A stretch of 64,000 nt of DNA from CATOSP01 sp965237775 (GCA_965237775.1 OZ250155.1:2418001-2482000), one strand, 5' to 3'; positions 17,157 through 25,314 are shown, counted from the stretch's first letter. Translations and numbers: made by a program. Notes: generated by a model from the letters alone, not told the origin.

Positions 17157-17370
17157 CCCAATCAAGATATAACCCGCGACCATGATATGTAATAACCAAG
17201 ACAGAATCTGACACTCTTGGACCACTGTGATGTTCCAAATTGGCTTAATTACTTGATGATTCAGCCAACTGGTAAATGGACATGTGACGAGCCTAGGCGC
17301 TCCGATTATCGCCGGATCACCTGTAACGCGCCTGCCCGGCATCGGGTGAGGGACCGCTGTTTCTCGAGGA

Positions 17371-17426
17371 GGAGACCCCCTGCTTTGCAAGCAGGGGGAC
17401 AGGGGTTCGAACCCCCTCGTTAACCA
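17371..17426 (+). pseudogene. 3' part of a tRNA-Ala(UGC) gene, probable attachment-site remnant
   Basis: A perfect anticodon arm CCTGC-TTTGCAA-GCAGG (anticodon TGC, 17386-17388) is followed by a perfect T-arm AGGGG-TTCGAAC-CCCCT and an ACCA end. No D-arm (TAGCTCAG...) or matching 5' acceptor strand is found upstream, so this is not a complete tRNA. Such 3' tRNA fragments mark the far end of elements integrated in tRNA genes. The intact tRNA-Ala would be expected beyond the left edge of the window. Confidence 0.6.
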
Positions 17427-17471
17427 AGAGACGTCAGTCCCATCAGGAACATCTGGGTTCTAGTCGCTGGA

Positions 17472-17500
17472 CCTATACCAAATGGACCTTTTTGTATAGG
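17472..17500. repeat. Inverted repeat CCTATAC-N15-GTATAGG
   Basis: Perfect 7-bp arms just beyond the tRNA-Ala remnant, in a gene-free spacer (17157-17536). A short T-run is in the loop, not after the stem. It could be a recombinase site or a weak hairpin between convergent genes. Confidence 0.35.
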
Positions 17501-17536
17501 CGCTACACCCGCTTGCCGCGCGCCGCACCACCCCGG

Positions 17537-17977
17537 TTAGGCCACTATGCCCACGCGCACAGGTTGACCTTGCTCCAATCTGGTGCTTCCGGGTCTTCCC
17601 TCGGCCAGATACCCGGCTTTCCGCTGCTGGGCTACGGCTAGGTCAAACTCCAGCTCTGACACCTTTATTTCGAGTCGTGTATTCTCTTGGTATAAGTCCC
17701 GGTAACTCATGCTTGGCTGCTGCTTGGCTGGGGCTAGGGTCAACTCCAGCTCAGCCGCCCTTGCCCTGGCTCGCCAGATATCTCTCTCGGTGAGCAGTCT
17801 GTCATACATGGAGGCCATGACCGTGCGGTCTCGCGCCTGCTCCCTAGCATCCTCTCGGTGACCGGGGCAGAGTGCATACTTACGAGGTTTCCTGTCGCAT
17901 CCGGGATACGCGCACAGCCCTAGAGCCTTTCGCTTGGCTCGGTACTCAGCCTGCCGTTGCTTGGCGGACTTTGCCAT
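17537..17977 (-). CDS. Small Cys/His-rich protein with coiled-coil tail
   Basis: 146 residues, ATG at 17977 behind CGGAGGG five bases away. An N-terminal basic helix (AEYRAKRKALGLCAYPGC) leads into a compact zinc-knuckle CAYPGC....CPGH; a long amphipathic helix follows (RARAAELELTLAP..., about residues 65-125). Similar short zinc knuckles occur in phage-encoded proteins. No function assigned. It is the last gene of the minus-strand island. Confidence 0.6.
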   Translation of the reverse strand: MAKSAKQRQAEYRAKRKALGLCAYPGCDRKPRKYALCPGHREDAREQARDRTVMASMYDRLLTERDIWRARARAAELELTLAPAKQQPSMSYRDLYQENTRLEIKVSELEFDLAVAQQRKAGYLAEGRPGSTRLEQGQPVRVGIVA

Positions 17978-18176
17978 AGACCCTCCGGGTGAGATAGGCT
18001 ATCGTTACTATATATCGTAATACACCGTTGCCAATCCGCTCGCGCGTACGGCGACCTTCCCTTATTCCCGGTACCGGCTGCAACCGCGACGTGGGCCGCT
18101 GTCAGCACCACCAGCCCACCGGTCGTGGGAAGCGGCTGTCGAACCATTAAATCCCCGCTTGACCCGCCGACGCCAG

Positions 18177-18377
18177 CTATCCCGCCGCGATGTAAGTCAC
18201 GCTGTCGGGCGTGGGTTCTTCGCCCACCGTCTCGATTACGACTCTCACCGTGCGCCTGCCGACTCGATAGGTGGTCTCGTATTTGATCCCGTTCTCGCTG
18301 AGCGTAACGCCCAGGCGGTTGACCAGAGCGTCCACTGCGGCGTCCACCCTCGCAATGATGGGGTTATCGTTTGTCAT
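18177..18377 (-). CDS. Small protein, unknown
   Basis: 66 residues from the ATG at 18377, which has AGGAGG eight bases upstream; longer versions lack a ribosome site. The sequence has a helix (IIARVDAAVDALVNRLGV) followed by beta strands (YETTYRVGRRTVRVVIETV). No family recognised. Confidence 0.5.
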   Translation of the reverse strand: MTNDNPIIARVDAAVDALVNRLGVTLSENGIKYETTYRVGRRTVRVVIETVGEEPTPDSVTYIAAG

Positions 18378-18800
18378 GTCCTTGCCTCCTGTTGGCCTTG
18401 CGGTTCGGCCTTGTCGTTGATCAACCGGGTCAAACGAGGGTTTCCCCACTCTGCATCGGGACTAGTCGACGGCGCGAAGTTTCATCCATTCCTGATGGGC
18501 CAGACCAGCCATATGCACCGAAACCAGTGCCAGAAACGGGACCGTTGCCCCGAACGTTCAATAGGGCTGCATCAGTGCCTTCAAGGTCTCTCCCACTACA
18601 CTCTGGCCGAGCATAGACCACAGTAGACCGGGGGAGGCGGCGGGTTGGGATCATAGGGAACACGAGCCGGGGGAGCTGGTGAGCCTATAACTACAGAATC
18701 ACACGTTCCGCACCTAATCCAGTCCGACAGTATGGATTAGACGAGTTGTCAGGCGTCAGGCTCAGGCGAGGGGTCCACCTGAGATCGGGCAGTCTCCGGC
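18378..18800. other. Spacer with no supported gene
   Basis: Open frames on both strands (for example minus 18430-18663) lack ribosome sites and have Arg/Pro/Ser-rich compositions typical of non-coding frames. Nothing else recognisable. Confidence 0.45.
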
Positions 18801-19217
18801 TTAGCCATTACGCCTGCCCGTTCTCAGGACCAATACCTGGTTGTCCCACGGTTCCATAGCCGTGTGCCCTGGGACTTGGGCGTCTGAAACTGGATTGATG
18901 AGTGAGAGCACCTGGTCCGCAGGCAACTCTAAGACTGACCGCAGGTGTTCTATGGCCCGGTCGATTGTCGACTTGCCGGGCAACATCAACAGGTAGCAAA
19001 CTAGGCCGGTCTCGGTATCCCCAGCCGCTCCGATGGACATGCCGATCGAGTCGGCGGCGAAGGCTTCAATCCGACGATTTAGCGAGTCGTCGTCGGAGAT
19101 TATTCCCACGACCACAGCACAAGGGCCCTCAGCCAACGAGCAAACGAAACAGACCCCATCGGCTTTGGAGTGTAGGTCCGGTGAGTGGCCGCAATGGGTG
19201 CATAGGGCAACGGTCAC
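18801..19217 (-). CDS. Zinc-ribbon protein, unknown
   Basis: 138 residues; GTG start at 19217 with GGGAGGCG upstream. Four Cys near the N-terminus in two pairs, CTHCGH and CFVC, form a likely zinc ribbon, followed by an alpha/beta region without known motifs. The start overlaps the stop of the upstream gene by 4 nt, so the two are coupled. Confidence 0.6.
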   Translation of the reverse strand: MTVALCTHCGHSPDLHSKADGVCFVCSLAEGPCAVVVGIISDDDSLNRRIEAFAADSIGMSIGAAGDTETGLVCYLLMLPGKSTIDRAIEHLRSVLELPADQVLSLINPVSDAQVPGHTAMEPWDNQVLVLRTGRRNG

Positions 19218-19507
19218 TTTCGCCTCCCGTCGTGTCCGTCTTTGGGCGGTGCTTCGCCCTGAGAGCCGCGCACAGCCCCGCTATTGGGCTGCCGGGGAGT
19301 TGGGGCCAGACGGTTCCCTGAATCCCACCTGCCGGTTGGCCGGTGGGCAGCGACATGCGGGGACCGGGTGAGTTGGTCCAGTGGGATGGTCACCCGGTCG
19401 TAACCGTCGAACTCCACCAGGGCCGCGCCCTGAAACAGAATCGAGATAGTCCCGTAAACCCCGCGCCATATACAGGTTTCTCCGGCTTTCCACACTTCAG
19501 GGCCCAT
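19214..19507 (-). CDS. Small protein with SH3-like strand pattern
   Basis: 97 residues; ATG at 19507 behind GAGGAGGGA. The pattern GETCIWRGVYGTISILFQG then AALVEFDGYDRVTIPLDQL looks like a small beta barrel (SH3/KOW style), followed by a charged disordered tail. No family is assigned. Its stop overlaps the downstream GTG. Confidence 0.55.
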   Translation of the reverse strand: MGPEVWKAGETCIWRGVYGTISILFQGAALVEFDGYDRVTIPLDQLTRSPHVAAHRPTGRWDSGNRLAPTPRQPNSGAVRGSQGEAPPKDGHDGRRK

Positions 19508-19520
19508 TACTCCCTCCTCA

Positions 19521-19865
19521 CTAGTGGTCCTTCGGACGGTTCCGCCAGGTCCGCAAACATCGTTGGCATTCCCAGTAGTGACGCCCAGTGGCCGGGATGC
19601 AAATTCGCCTCATGTCCTGGTACGCCGCGCAGGTACACGGCTCTTGTTCCCACGGCACGAACTTCTCGGCGCAACAGGGACCAACGTCCGATGGCCTGGG
19701 TACGGCTTCACCGGGGCCGGTCCAGGCTACGAGGGCCAACATCCGTGATCTCGACCGTCGGCCGCACCACTCACAGCGGACATCGGGGTCCCAGCAGTGG
19801 AGCCAGTCATATCCGGACGGTAACTCAGATGGGCGCCTGAGCACCCGGCGCAGAAGTTGAAGCAT
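19521..19865 (-). CDS. Cys-rich small protein
   Basis: 114 residues; ATG at 19865 with AAGGAAG upstream and only 3 nt from the previous stop. It has nine or so Cys, including CEWCGR, CC, CTC and CQRC pairs, consistent with one or two zinc fingers. Unknown function. One of several Cys-rich small proteins in this island. Confidence 0.55.
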   Translation of the reverse strand: MLQLLRRVLRRPSELPSGYDWLHCWDPDVRCEWCGRRSRSRMLALVAWTGPGEAVPRPSDVGPCCAEKFVPWEQEPCTCAAYQDMRRICIPATGRHYWECQRCLRTWRNRPKDH

Positions 19866-19868
19866 CCG

Positions 19869-20693
19869 TTATCTTCCTTCCCCAGGCCGTGCCCCCGGCT
19901 CAACCGTCCGATCTTTTCGTACAGTTCGATCCCCGGCTCGTATGGATGCCCGGCAGCGGGCGCACTGGTCAATTGGCGGGGTCTCTGCTTGAAACAACTC
20001 CACACCGGCGACCCAGATGGCGGGTGACCGCTGACCACATACGGCCCGCATGTCGCACTCGTCCGGGTGTATCTCTAATACCAGGTGAGTCTTCGGATAG
20101 TGCCTTCTCACAGAACCTTCCCACCATGTGATCGAATTCAAAGCCTCGTGGACCAGGTCCAGGAACCAAAGTTGGTCCACCTTGCGCAGGTCGACTTCGA
20201 ATGTGTGCTCGCGGATGAACCGGAACACCTCCTGCTCGGTTATTAAGTACGAGTCGCCGTTCTGCTGGACCGTGCGTTCGGTGAAACGTTTGCTGGCATT
20301 GATCCTGCCGTCGCGGATTCGTCGACTCACCCAATTGGGGTCCACCCCCAGGGCAAGGGACAGAGAATGGCCGTTGTAACCCTCGCCGTTCTTCCGGTAG
20401 CCAAGCCGTTTGGCCTTGAGCTTAACCGCCGCGACCGTGCGCCCGAGCTCCTTCGCAATCTGCCTGATGGCCACCCGGTGAAAGTTTGACTCAAGGTAGG
20501 CAACATCGCTGGGAGACCAAGGGGCGTTCCTGGGTCGTGTTAGTCCGAGGACCTCGGCCCTCCGGTTGACCACCCATTTCGGCACCCCCAGGTGGGCCGC
20601 GATATCTCTGGCTCTGCCCCTCACATTCGGGTCGTAGTATCTCCGAAGCAAGGCGTCGTGATCGGGAGTCAAGAAGTATTTTTGACGAGTCAT
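19869..20693 (-). CDS. Myb/SANT-type DNA-binding protein
   Basis: 274 residues; ATG at 20693 in an ATGA overlap with the initiator gene's stop. The N-terminal half has two helix-turn-helix-like units: FLTPDHDALLRRYYDP..., and WSPSDVAYLESNFHRV-x-IRQIAKELGRTVAAVKLKAKR. The latter has the Trp-spaced three-helix Myb/SANT pattern. A third HTH-like segment (LSLALGVDPNWVSRRI) follows. The C-terminus has scattered Cys (CDMRAVC, CARC) that may bind zinc. It is probably a regulator or DNA-binding partner of the replication module. Confidence 0.65.
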   Translation of the reverse strand: MTRQKYFLTPDHDALLRRYYDPNVRGRARDIAAHLGVPKWVVNRRAEVLGLTRPRNAPWSPSDVAYLESNFHRVAIRQIAKELGRTVAAVKLKAKRLGYRKNGEGYNGHSLSLALGVDPNWVSRRIRDGRINASKRFTERTVQQNGDSYLITEQEVFRFIREHTFEVDLRKVDQLWFLDLVHEALNSITWWEGSVRRHYPKTHLVLEIHPDECDMRAVCGQRSPAIWVAGVELFQAETPPIDQCARCRASIRAGDRTVRKDRTVEPGARPGEGR

Positions 20694-21952
20694 GTGTCCG
20701 GCCTTGTAACAGATTGGGTCGAATCGAATGGCTCGGACTCCGCCACTGGTTCGGCCAAGGCGAAGGCCACTTCGGTCTCCCTCCCTCGCAGCTCGGAAAC
20801 TATCGTAGCTATGGCGTGGTATTGCCGCCGCTCCAACCACCCGATTGCGTAGGACGTAGGCGCTGCGATCGTGAGAGTGTCGCCGGTAAGGTCGTGCCCT
20901 GACAGCCTTTTGAGCCAGGTCTCGAACGTTGGCTTGGGGACCTGCAGTTTCAGCTTTGCCAGGACTTCTACCATGAGCTTCTGAGCTTCGGAGTCCGGAC
21001 TGCCGGTCACCGTGTTCAACTCCCGGTCATCCGGCTCTTCGGCGGCCAGTTGCTGGGCTTCGCTTTCCTCTTCCTCCAGTATTCGCCGCCATCTGTCCAT
21101 TTCCGCCGGGTCTTCCTGGAACACCTTCCGGATTCCACCACGGTGATGCCAACCTCTCTGAAGCAGCCTCTCCAGGTTGGCGTCGACGAACTCCGCGACC
21201 GGGTCCGGAGGACGAACTGTGTGCCTCTCAGTTAATGCGCCTCTAATGTCTTCGAGAGAGAGATTTTCATCCTCCCACTGGTTTACTGATTCACGCTCAG
21301 TGAAGTAGTAACTATCAGAATCTCTCTCTTTAGTTGCTGATTCACGCTCAGTGAAGTTGTCAGGAACCGCCATCTCAATCCCCTGGGGCAGCTCCATGCC
21401 CATCTCCACATAGGCTGCCCTGAGTACGGACAACTGGCGCTCTAGATCGGCGATCCTCGCCTTATCGGCGGACAGAATCGCCGATTCGTGTCCCTTCTCC
21501 TCGGTGACTTGCCAGGCCGAGTTGATCCCGGCAAAGCGGTAGACGTTGTGCCTCCAGTTGCTTCCTGGCCAGAGGCGCTTGGTGATGGTGAAATAACCGA
21601 GTTCCTCGGCACCCTTGAGCACCCGGTTAATGACCCCAACCTTGGTGTCCATGAGTCTCGCCAGGGTTAGCTGGCTCGGCCATGCTTCCCCTGTCTCAGG
21701 ATTGACGAATTCGCCCAGTTGGTTGAGTATCCCGCGCCAGGTGGGGTTGAGGCATTTGGGGACCTGCCCTGCAAGACGCCGGGGACCCTGCATGTGTATC
21801 CAAGCTGCAACCCGCTTGTCCGCGAATATTGGAGGGTTCTCGAGGGAGTCCACTACTTCCATATCTGACGTCAGGTGGGCGACGTCCACTATTGGGAGTT
21901 GCGTCGGGTCGGGCAGGTGCGTGTCGCTTGGGCCACGTTTGCGTGTCGCCAT
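20690..21952 (-). CDS. Replication-initiator-like protein (winged helix plus DnaA domain-I-like)
   Basis: 420 residues; ATG at 21952 with AGGAG nine bases away. The N-terminal region contains a HTH_36-like winged helix (WPSQLTLARLMDTKVGVINRVLKGAEELGYF). A central acidic, low-complexity part repeats FTERES twice. The C-terminal 80 residues match the DnaA N-terminal-domain pattern: LMVEVLAKLKLQVPKPTFETW, then GDTLTIAAPTSYAIGWLERR. Phage and plasmid initiators are often built as a DNA-binding domain plus a helicase-recruiting domain. The repeat DNA inside the gene (21286-21357) could be the origin. It heads a coupled run of minus-strand genes. Confidence 0.75.
   Translation of the reverse strand: MATRKRGPSDTHLPDPTQLPIVDVAHLTSDMEVVDSLENPPIFADKRVAAWIHMQGPRRLAGQVPKCLNPTWRGILNQLGEFVNPETGEAWPSQLTLARLMDTKVGVINRVLKGAEELGYFTITKRLWPGSNWRHNVYRFAGINSAWQVTEEKGHESAILSADKARIADLERQLSVLRAAYVEMGMELPQGIEMAVPDNFTERESATKERDSDSYYFTERESVNQWEDENLSLEDIRGALTERHTVRPPDPVAEFVDANLERLLQRGWHHRGGIRKVFQEDPAEMDRWRRILEEEESEAQQLAAEEPDDRELNTVTGSPDSEAQKLMVEVLAKLKLQVPKPTFETWLKRLSGHDLTGDTLTIAAPTSYAIGWLERRQYHAIATIVSELRGRETEVAFALAEPVAESEPFDSTQSVTRPDT
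21286..21357. repeat. Two 21-bp direct repeats inside the initiator gene (candidate iterons)
   Basis: Identical 21-bp copies at 21286-21306 and 21337-21357, period 51 bp (in frame, 17 codons). Each contains the dyad TTCAC-N5-GTGAA. The sequence between them is AT-richer than its surroundings. Lambda-type phages keep their iterons inside the initiator gene in a similar position. Confidence 0.6.
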
Positions 21953-22003
21953 TGAAAGGCGCTCCTAGTCAGTGTGGTTTCCACGGCGTGGAGAGGTTAG
22001 GCG

Positions 22004-22300
22004 CTACCCCGGCTGAGCGGCGGTCCTGGCGGCTGCCAGGGCGCGGTAGACAGTCCTGTCGGTGACGCCCGTCTCGGCGGCTGCCAGGGCAACCACCTTC
22101 GTGTTGGGCAGTCCTGGGTTGCTCCCTCTGAGACGCCGATAGCAGGCGACCGCTCTGGCGCGTTTGAGGTCGAACGTCAGCCGTGTGACCTCCGTCCTGG
22201 ACATGTCATACTTACACTTGGGGAGCGGGCAGGCCTGGCACCTTGGGGAGTGCTCGCAGCCGGTGTCGTTGAAATGGATCTCCCATTTGAACGTGCTCAC
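22004..22300 (-). CDS. Small Cys-rich HTH protein
   Basis: 98 residues; GTG at 22300 behind GAAGGAGC. The N-terminal part has four Cys (CEHSPRCQACPLPKC), a possible zinc or iron-sulfur cluster site. The C-terminal part is helical and HTH-like (VVALAAAETGVTDRTVYRAL). Possibly a transcription factor. Its upstream neighbour has been separated from it by the IS element at 22315-24168. Confidence 0.55.
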   Translation of the reverse strand: MSTFKWEIHFNDTGCEHSPRCQACPLPKCKYDMSRTEVTRLTFDLKRARAVACYRRLRGSNPGLPNTKVVALAAAETGVTDRTVYRALAAARTAAQPG

Positions 22301-22314
22301 TGGTCAAGCTCCTT

Positions 22315-24168
22315 CTAGAAGTCTGGCCGGAAACTGTCCATTTTGATGCCAGGGGTTATACTCCGGGGTATCAAAGATAGCGGAGCAAGGGAATGCTGGG
22401 AGAGCGATCGGATCAGAGGGGCTTCTGGGAGGCGGACCGGCTGTATCTGGACCACGTGGGTAAGGACACTTTCTACGGCCTGTTGGCATCGTTGAGAGGC
22501 CAACTATTCCGGGACTCCGACTTCGCCGAGTTCTACTGCGCCGACAACGGCCGGGACAGCGTGCCGCCCAGCCTGCTGGCCACGGCGCTGCTGCTGCAGA
22601 CCCACGACAAGGTGAGCGACGCCGAGGCCAAGGCCAGAGCCGACTTCGACATCCGCTGGAAAGTGGCGTTGGGAATTGAGGTGGAGGACAGGCCCTTCGC
22701 CAAGAGCACGCTCCAGGTGTTCCGCGCCCAGTTGATTCTCCACGACAAGGTGCGGGCGGTGTTCGAGTCCAGCCTGCGGCTGGCCCGGGAGTCGGGCTAC
22801 CTAAAAAAGCGCGGCATGCGGGTGGCGCTGGACACCACGAACATCCTGGGGCGGGGCGCCGTGAGGGACACCTTCAACCTGCTGGCGGACGGGATTGTGA
22901 AGCTGCTGCGGGCGCTGGCAGCCGTGGAGAGGTCCAATGTCAAAGGATGGGCCGAGGCCCAGGGGTACGGGCGGTACCTTGCATCCAGCATCAAGGGAGA
23001 GTCGGCCATCGACTGGTCCGACAAGGGGGCACGGGCGGGGTTGCTGGCCACGATTGTGGCTGACGCCGACCGTCTGTTGGAAGCAGGGCGGCAGGCGCAG
23101 GAGGCTCTGCCGGAGGGCAGCCCTGAGCGGCAGGGCATCGTCGCGGCGGCGGAGTTGCTGGGGCAGTTGCTGCTCCAGGATGTGGAGCGCACCGGCGACG
23201 GTATTGGTCTCAAGGACGGGGTGAGCAAGGACCGGATGGTGTCGGTGCATGACCCGGAGATGCGCCACGGCCACAAGAGCAGCAGCCGTCGCTTCGACGG
23301 GCACAAGGCGGCGATTGTGGTGGACACCGATACCCAGCTCATTACTGCTGTGGAAGTATTGCCCGGCAACGCTCCGGACAACCTGGGGGCCTTGGAACTG
23401 GTGGAACGGAGCGAGGCCAATACCGGTGTGCCGGTGGAGGAGGCGCTGGGCGATGCCGCTTATGGCGACGGCGATACCAGGCAGGCCTTCGCCGACGCGG
23501 GACGGACCCTGATTGCCCGGGTGCCGGGCCGTCCGAACCGGAAACACTTCCCGAAGGATGACTTCCGGATTGACCTGGCGGCGGGAACCTGCACCTGTCC
23601 GGCGGGTCAGGTCACCCGGAAGCTGCTGCCGGCGGGGAAGCGGACCGGTTCCACGGGACGGACTCACCGGCTGCAAGCCTTCCGGTTCGATGCGGCGGTG
23701 TGCGGAGCCTGCCCGCTGCGCTCTCAATGCGTGGCCGGGTCATCGGGATTGGGGCGAACGGTCCAACTGCACCCGCAGGAGGCTTTGTTGCAGCAGGCCC
23801 GGGCCCTGCAGCAGAGCGAAGCCTTTGCCGGGTATTGTCAACGCCGGGTGGTGGTGGAGCACCGGCTGGCCCGGCTGGTGCAGCTGGGGATTCGCCAGGC
23901 CCGCTACTTCGGTCGGACCAAAACCCGGTTCCAGCTGTACCTGGCAGCCACGGTGGCCAACCTGACCCTGCTGGCGGGCAAAACCGGTTTGACAGGCGAT
24001 ATTGGTGGCGCTGCCATCGGCTACCGTGACGCCTGGGCCGGCGCCGACAGTGCTACAGCAACATTTGGTGCAATCCGGCTCGGTCTGATTTGGCCGCTGG
24101 CGTTGCTGACGCCGGCCTTTCTGCCTAAAGCCCTCTTCTCAACCAAGGCTTTTCATCCGCATTTCTAG
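22315..24168 (+). mobile_element. IS1182-type insertion sequence
   Basis: CTAG occurs at both ends (22315-22318 and 24165-24168), consistent with a 4-bp target duplication. Just inside, imperfect terminal repeats read AAGTCTGGCCGGAAA and, on the other strand, AAATGCGGATGAAAA. A single transposase fills the element. Removing it together with one CTAG rejoins a minus-strand stop codon (TAG) to the AAGGAG ribosome site and GTG start of the next gene, which supports these borders. Confidence 0.75.
22393..24168 (+). CDS. IS1182-family transposase
   Basis: 591 residues. The N-terminal DUF772-like region (SLLATALLLQTHDKVSDAEA...RWKVALG) is followed by a DDE nuclease domain. Catalytic acids: Asp147 in VALDTTN, Asp in DAAYGDG and Glu in VVVEHRLARL. 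A zinc-like Cys cluster (CTCPAG...CGACPLRSQC) lies in between, as is usual for this family. The stop codon is formed by the right-hand CTAG of the element. The frame is intact, so the IS may still be active. The ATG at 22393 has only a weak upstream GGAG. Confidence 0.9.
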   Translation: MLGERSDQRGFWEADRLYLDHVGKDTFYGLLASLRGQLFRDSDFAEFYCADNGRDSVPPSLLATALLLQTHDKVSDAEAKARADFDIRWKVALGIEVEDRPFAKSTLQVFRAQLILHDKVRAVFESSLRLARESGYLKKRGMRVALDTTNILGRGAVRDTFNLLADGIVKLLRALAAVERSNVKGWAEAQGYGRYLASSIKGESAIDWSDKGARAGLLATIVADADRLLEAGRQAQEALPEGSPERQGIVAAAELLGQLLLQDVERTGDGIGLKDGVSKDRMVSVHDPEMRHGHKSSSRRFDGHKAAIVVDTDTQLITAVEVLPGNAPDNLGALELVERSEANTGVPVEEALGDAAYGDGDTRQAFADAGRTLIARVPGRPNRKHFPKDDFRIDLAAGTCTCPAGQVTRKLLPAGKRTGSTGRTHRLQAFRFDAAVCGACPLRSQCVAGSSGLGRTVQLHPQEALLQQARALQQSEAFAGYCQRRVVVEHRLARLVQLGIRQARYFGRTKTRFQLYLAATVANLTLLAGKTGLTGDIGGAAIGYRDAWAGADSATATFGAIRLGLIWPLALLTPAFLPKALFSTKAFHPHF

Positions 24169-24455
24169 GACCAACATCGGTCGACGGGTGGGATGTCGTG
24201 AGGCATGAATGTGGCGTCGTACCTGGCTGCCAACACGGCTAGCTCGTCGGCCTCCAATCCAAACTCTGCCCACCAGGGCCAGGACCTTCTGTTTCGGGCA
24301 CATCGTTTGCAAAGGAATATTTCCCCGGAGGTGTGCCAAATTAGGTGTCCGTCCTCCGGGATGTGAACGTCTCTGACTATCTGTGTCGCCTTGACAGTCT
24401 TGCTACACCGGACACAGGTGTAGGGTTGTGGTGCTCTATCTCTGTACGTGCTCAT
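24165..24455 (-). CDS. Small zinc-ribbon protein next to IS
   Basis: 96 residues from the ATG at 24455. Two CxxC pairs, CVRCSK and CKRCAR, 43 residues apart, make a probable zinc ribbon. Its stop TAG lies in the CTAG at the IS border; the same stop would exist without the IS, so the protein is complete. The N-terminus MSTYRD resembles the MSTFKW of the gene on the other side of the IS. Confidence 0.55.
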   Translation of the reverse strand: MSTYRDRAPQPYTCVRCSKTVKATQIVRDVHIPEDGHLIWHTSGEIFLCKRCARNRRSWPWWAEFGLEADELAVLAARYDATFMPHDIPPVDRCWS

Positions 24456-24607
24456 TTCTGAAAGGCCCAAATTTTAGGCAAAGTTGTACTAGGGTCTTTG
24501 CGCATGGTCTTTTGACCACGCCGCCGCTTGCCCATCTGTTGGCTGTCCCTTTTAGTGACCGGTCAGCCTAATTTTGAGAGCACCTGGGCGTGATGCTGGT
24601 ACCCAGA

Positions 24608-24657
24608 AATAGAATGACCCCCGCGCACGCTCACCGCAGCACGGGGGTCATTCTATT
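24608..24657 (-). terminator. Strong 16-bp stem hairpin downstream of the HTH gene
   Basis: Arms AATAGAATGACCCCCG and CGGGGGTCATTCTATT, perfect over 16 bp, with an 18-nt loop. It lies 31 bp beyond the stop of the minus-strand gene at 24688. The arms end in AT-rich sequence on both sides, so it could work in either direction. Confidence 0.6.
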
Positions 24658-24687
24658 CAGTTATCTAAAGTTTGTCAACCAGATATA

Positions 24688-25101
24688 TTAGGTTTTACGT
24701 GGTCGTCCTCCCTTGTTCCTTGGTGCGGACATGTAACCTCGAAGGTCCGACTCATCGATGATCAGGTACCCGCCCCCGGGCGCGGGGGCCTTCAGTCTTC
24801 CTACTACCTTTAGACGATCCGTGTGGACCCATGTGCGTAATGTACCCAGGTTTAGGCCGTACTTCTTTGACGCCGTGCGGAGGTCAATCAGCCCGTCTGG
24901 GACTTCGGTGTAGATGGATTCCGGTCCGGGGAATAGACCCAGAATCTCGGGCTGTTCGGCCTCAGCATCTAATACGGCGGTTTGCAGCATGGAAAAAAGC
25001 TCTTCCGTCGAGACGCCAGAGGCCAAGGCACCCGCGAGAGCCTGACCCAGGCGGTCTAACGACTTATTGGAAGTTTCGTTTCTGGATTTCGATTCTACCA
25101 T
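24688..25101 (-). CDS. Excisionase/AlpA-like HTH protein
   Basis: 137 residues; the ATG at 25101 has no strong ribosome site. The C-terminal half has the MerR/excisionase pattern: DLRTASKKYGLNLGTLRTWV, a wing (PAPGGGYLIIDESDLRGYM) and a basic tail (NKGGRPRKT). The N-terminal half is a helical dimer-like region. Position next to an intact tRNA gene, at the end of the island, fits a recombination directionality factor or island regulator (inferred). Confidence 0.65.
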   Translation of the reverse strand: MVESKSRNETSNKSLDRLGQALAGALASGVSTEELFSMLQTAVLDAEAEQPEILGLFPGPESIYTEVPDGLIDLRTASKKYGLNLGTLRTWVHTDRLKVVGRLKAPAPGGGYLIIDESDLRGYMSAPRNKGGRPRKT

Positions 25102-25193
25102 AGCTCATAGCCATTCATGCCCAGGGTCCTGTCAGTAAACCCGCCCCTAGCGGGTGGTCTGACGGTTCCCCTGGAGTTCTCAGTCCAGTTGGG

Positions 25194-25267
25194 TGGGCAG
25201 TGCAGGACTCGAACCTGCGGCCTCCTGCGTGTAAAGCAGGCGCTCTAACCAGCTGAGCTAACCGCCC
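25194..25267 (-). tRNA. tRNA-Val(UAC)
   Basis: On the minus strand: acceptor GGGCGGT/ACTGCCC, D-arm GCTCAGCTGGTTAGAGC, anticodon arm CCTGC-TTTACAC-GCAGG (anticodon TAC), T-arm GCAGG-TTCGAGT-CCTGC. CCA is not encoded. Its 3' end faces the mobile island, the usual orientation for an integration site. Confidence 0.95.
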
Positions 25268-25314
25268 ACGTTCGGGGCATTCGTCGCGGAGTTGCCGCGA
25301 CCTGTAGGCCTACA

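Noticed and set aside
17330..17426. Complete tRNA-Ala gene
   Set aside because: The upstream sequence gives no D-arm and no acceptor strand pairing with the 3' end, so only a 3' fragment is called.
18159..18663. Open frames on both strands in the 18.2-18.7 kb spacer
   Set aside because: No Shine-Dalgarno sequence and compositions of non-coding frames; only the 66-residue gene at 18177-18377 is supported.
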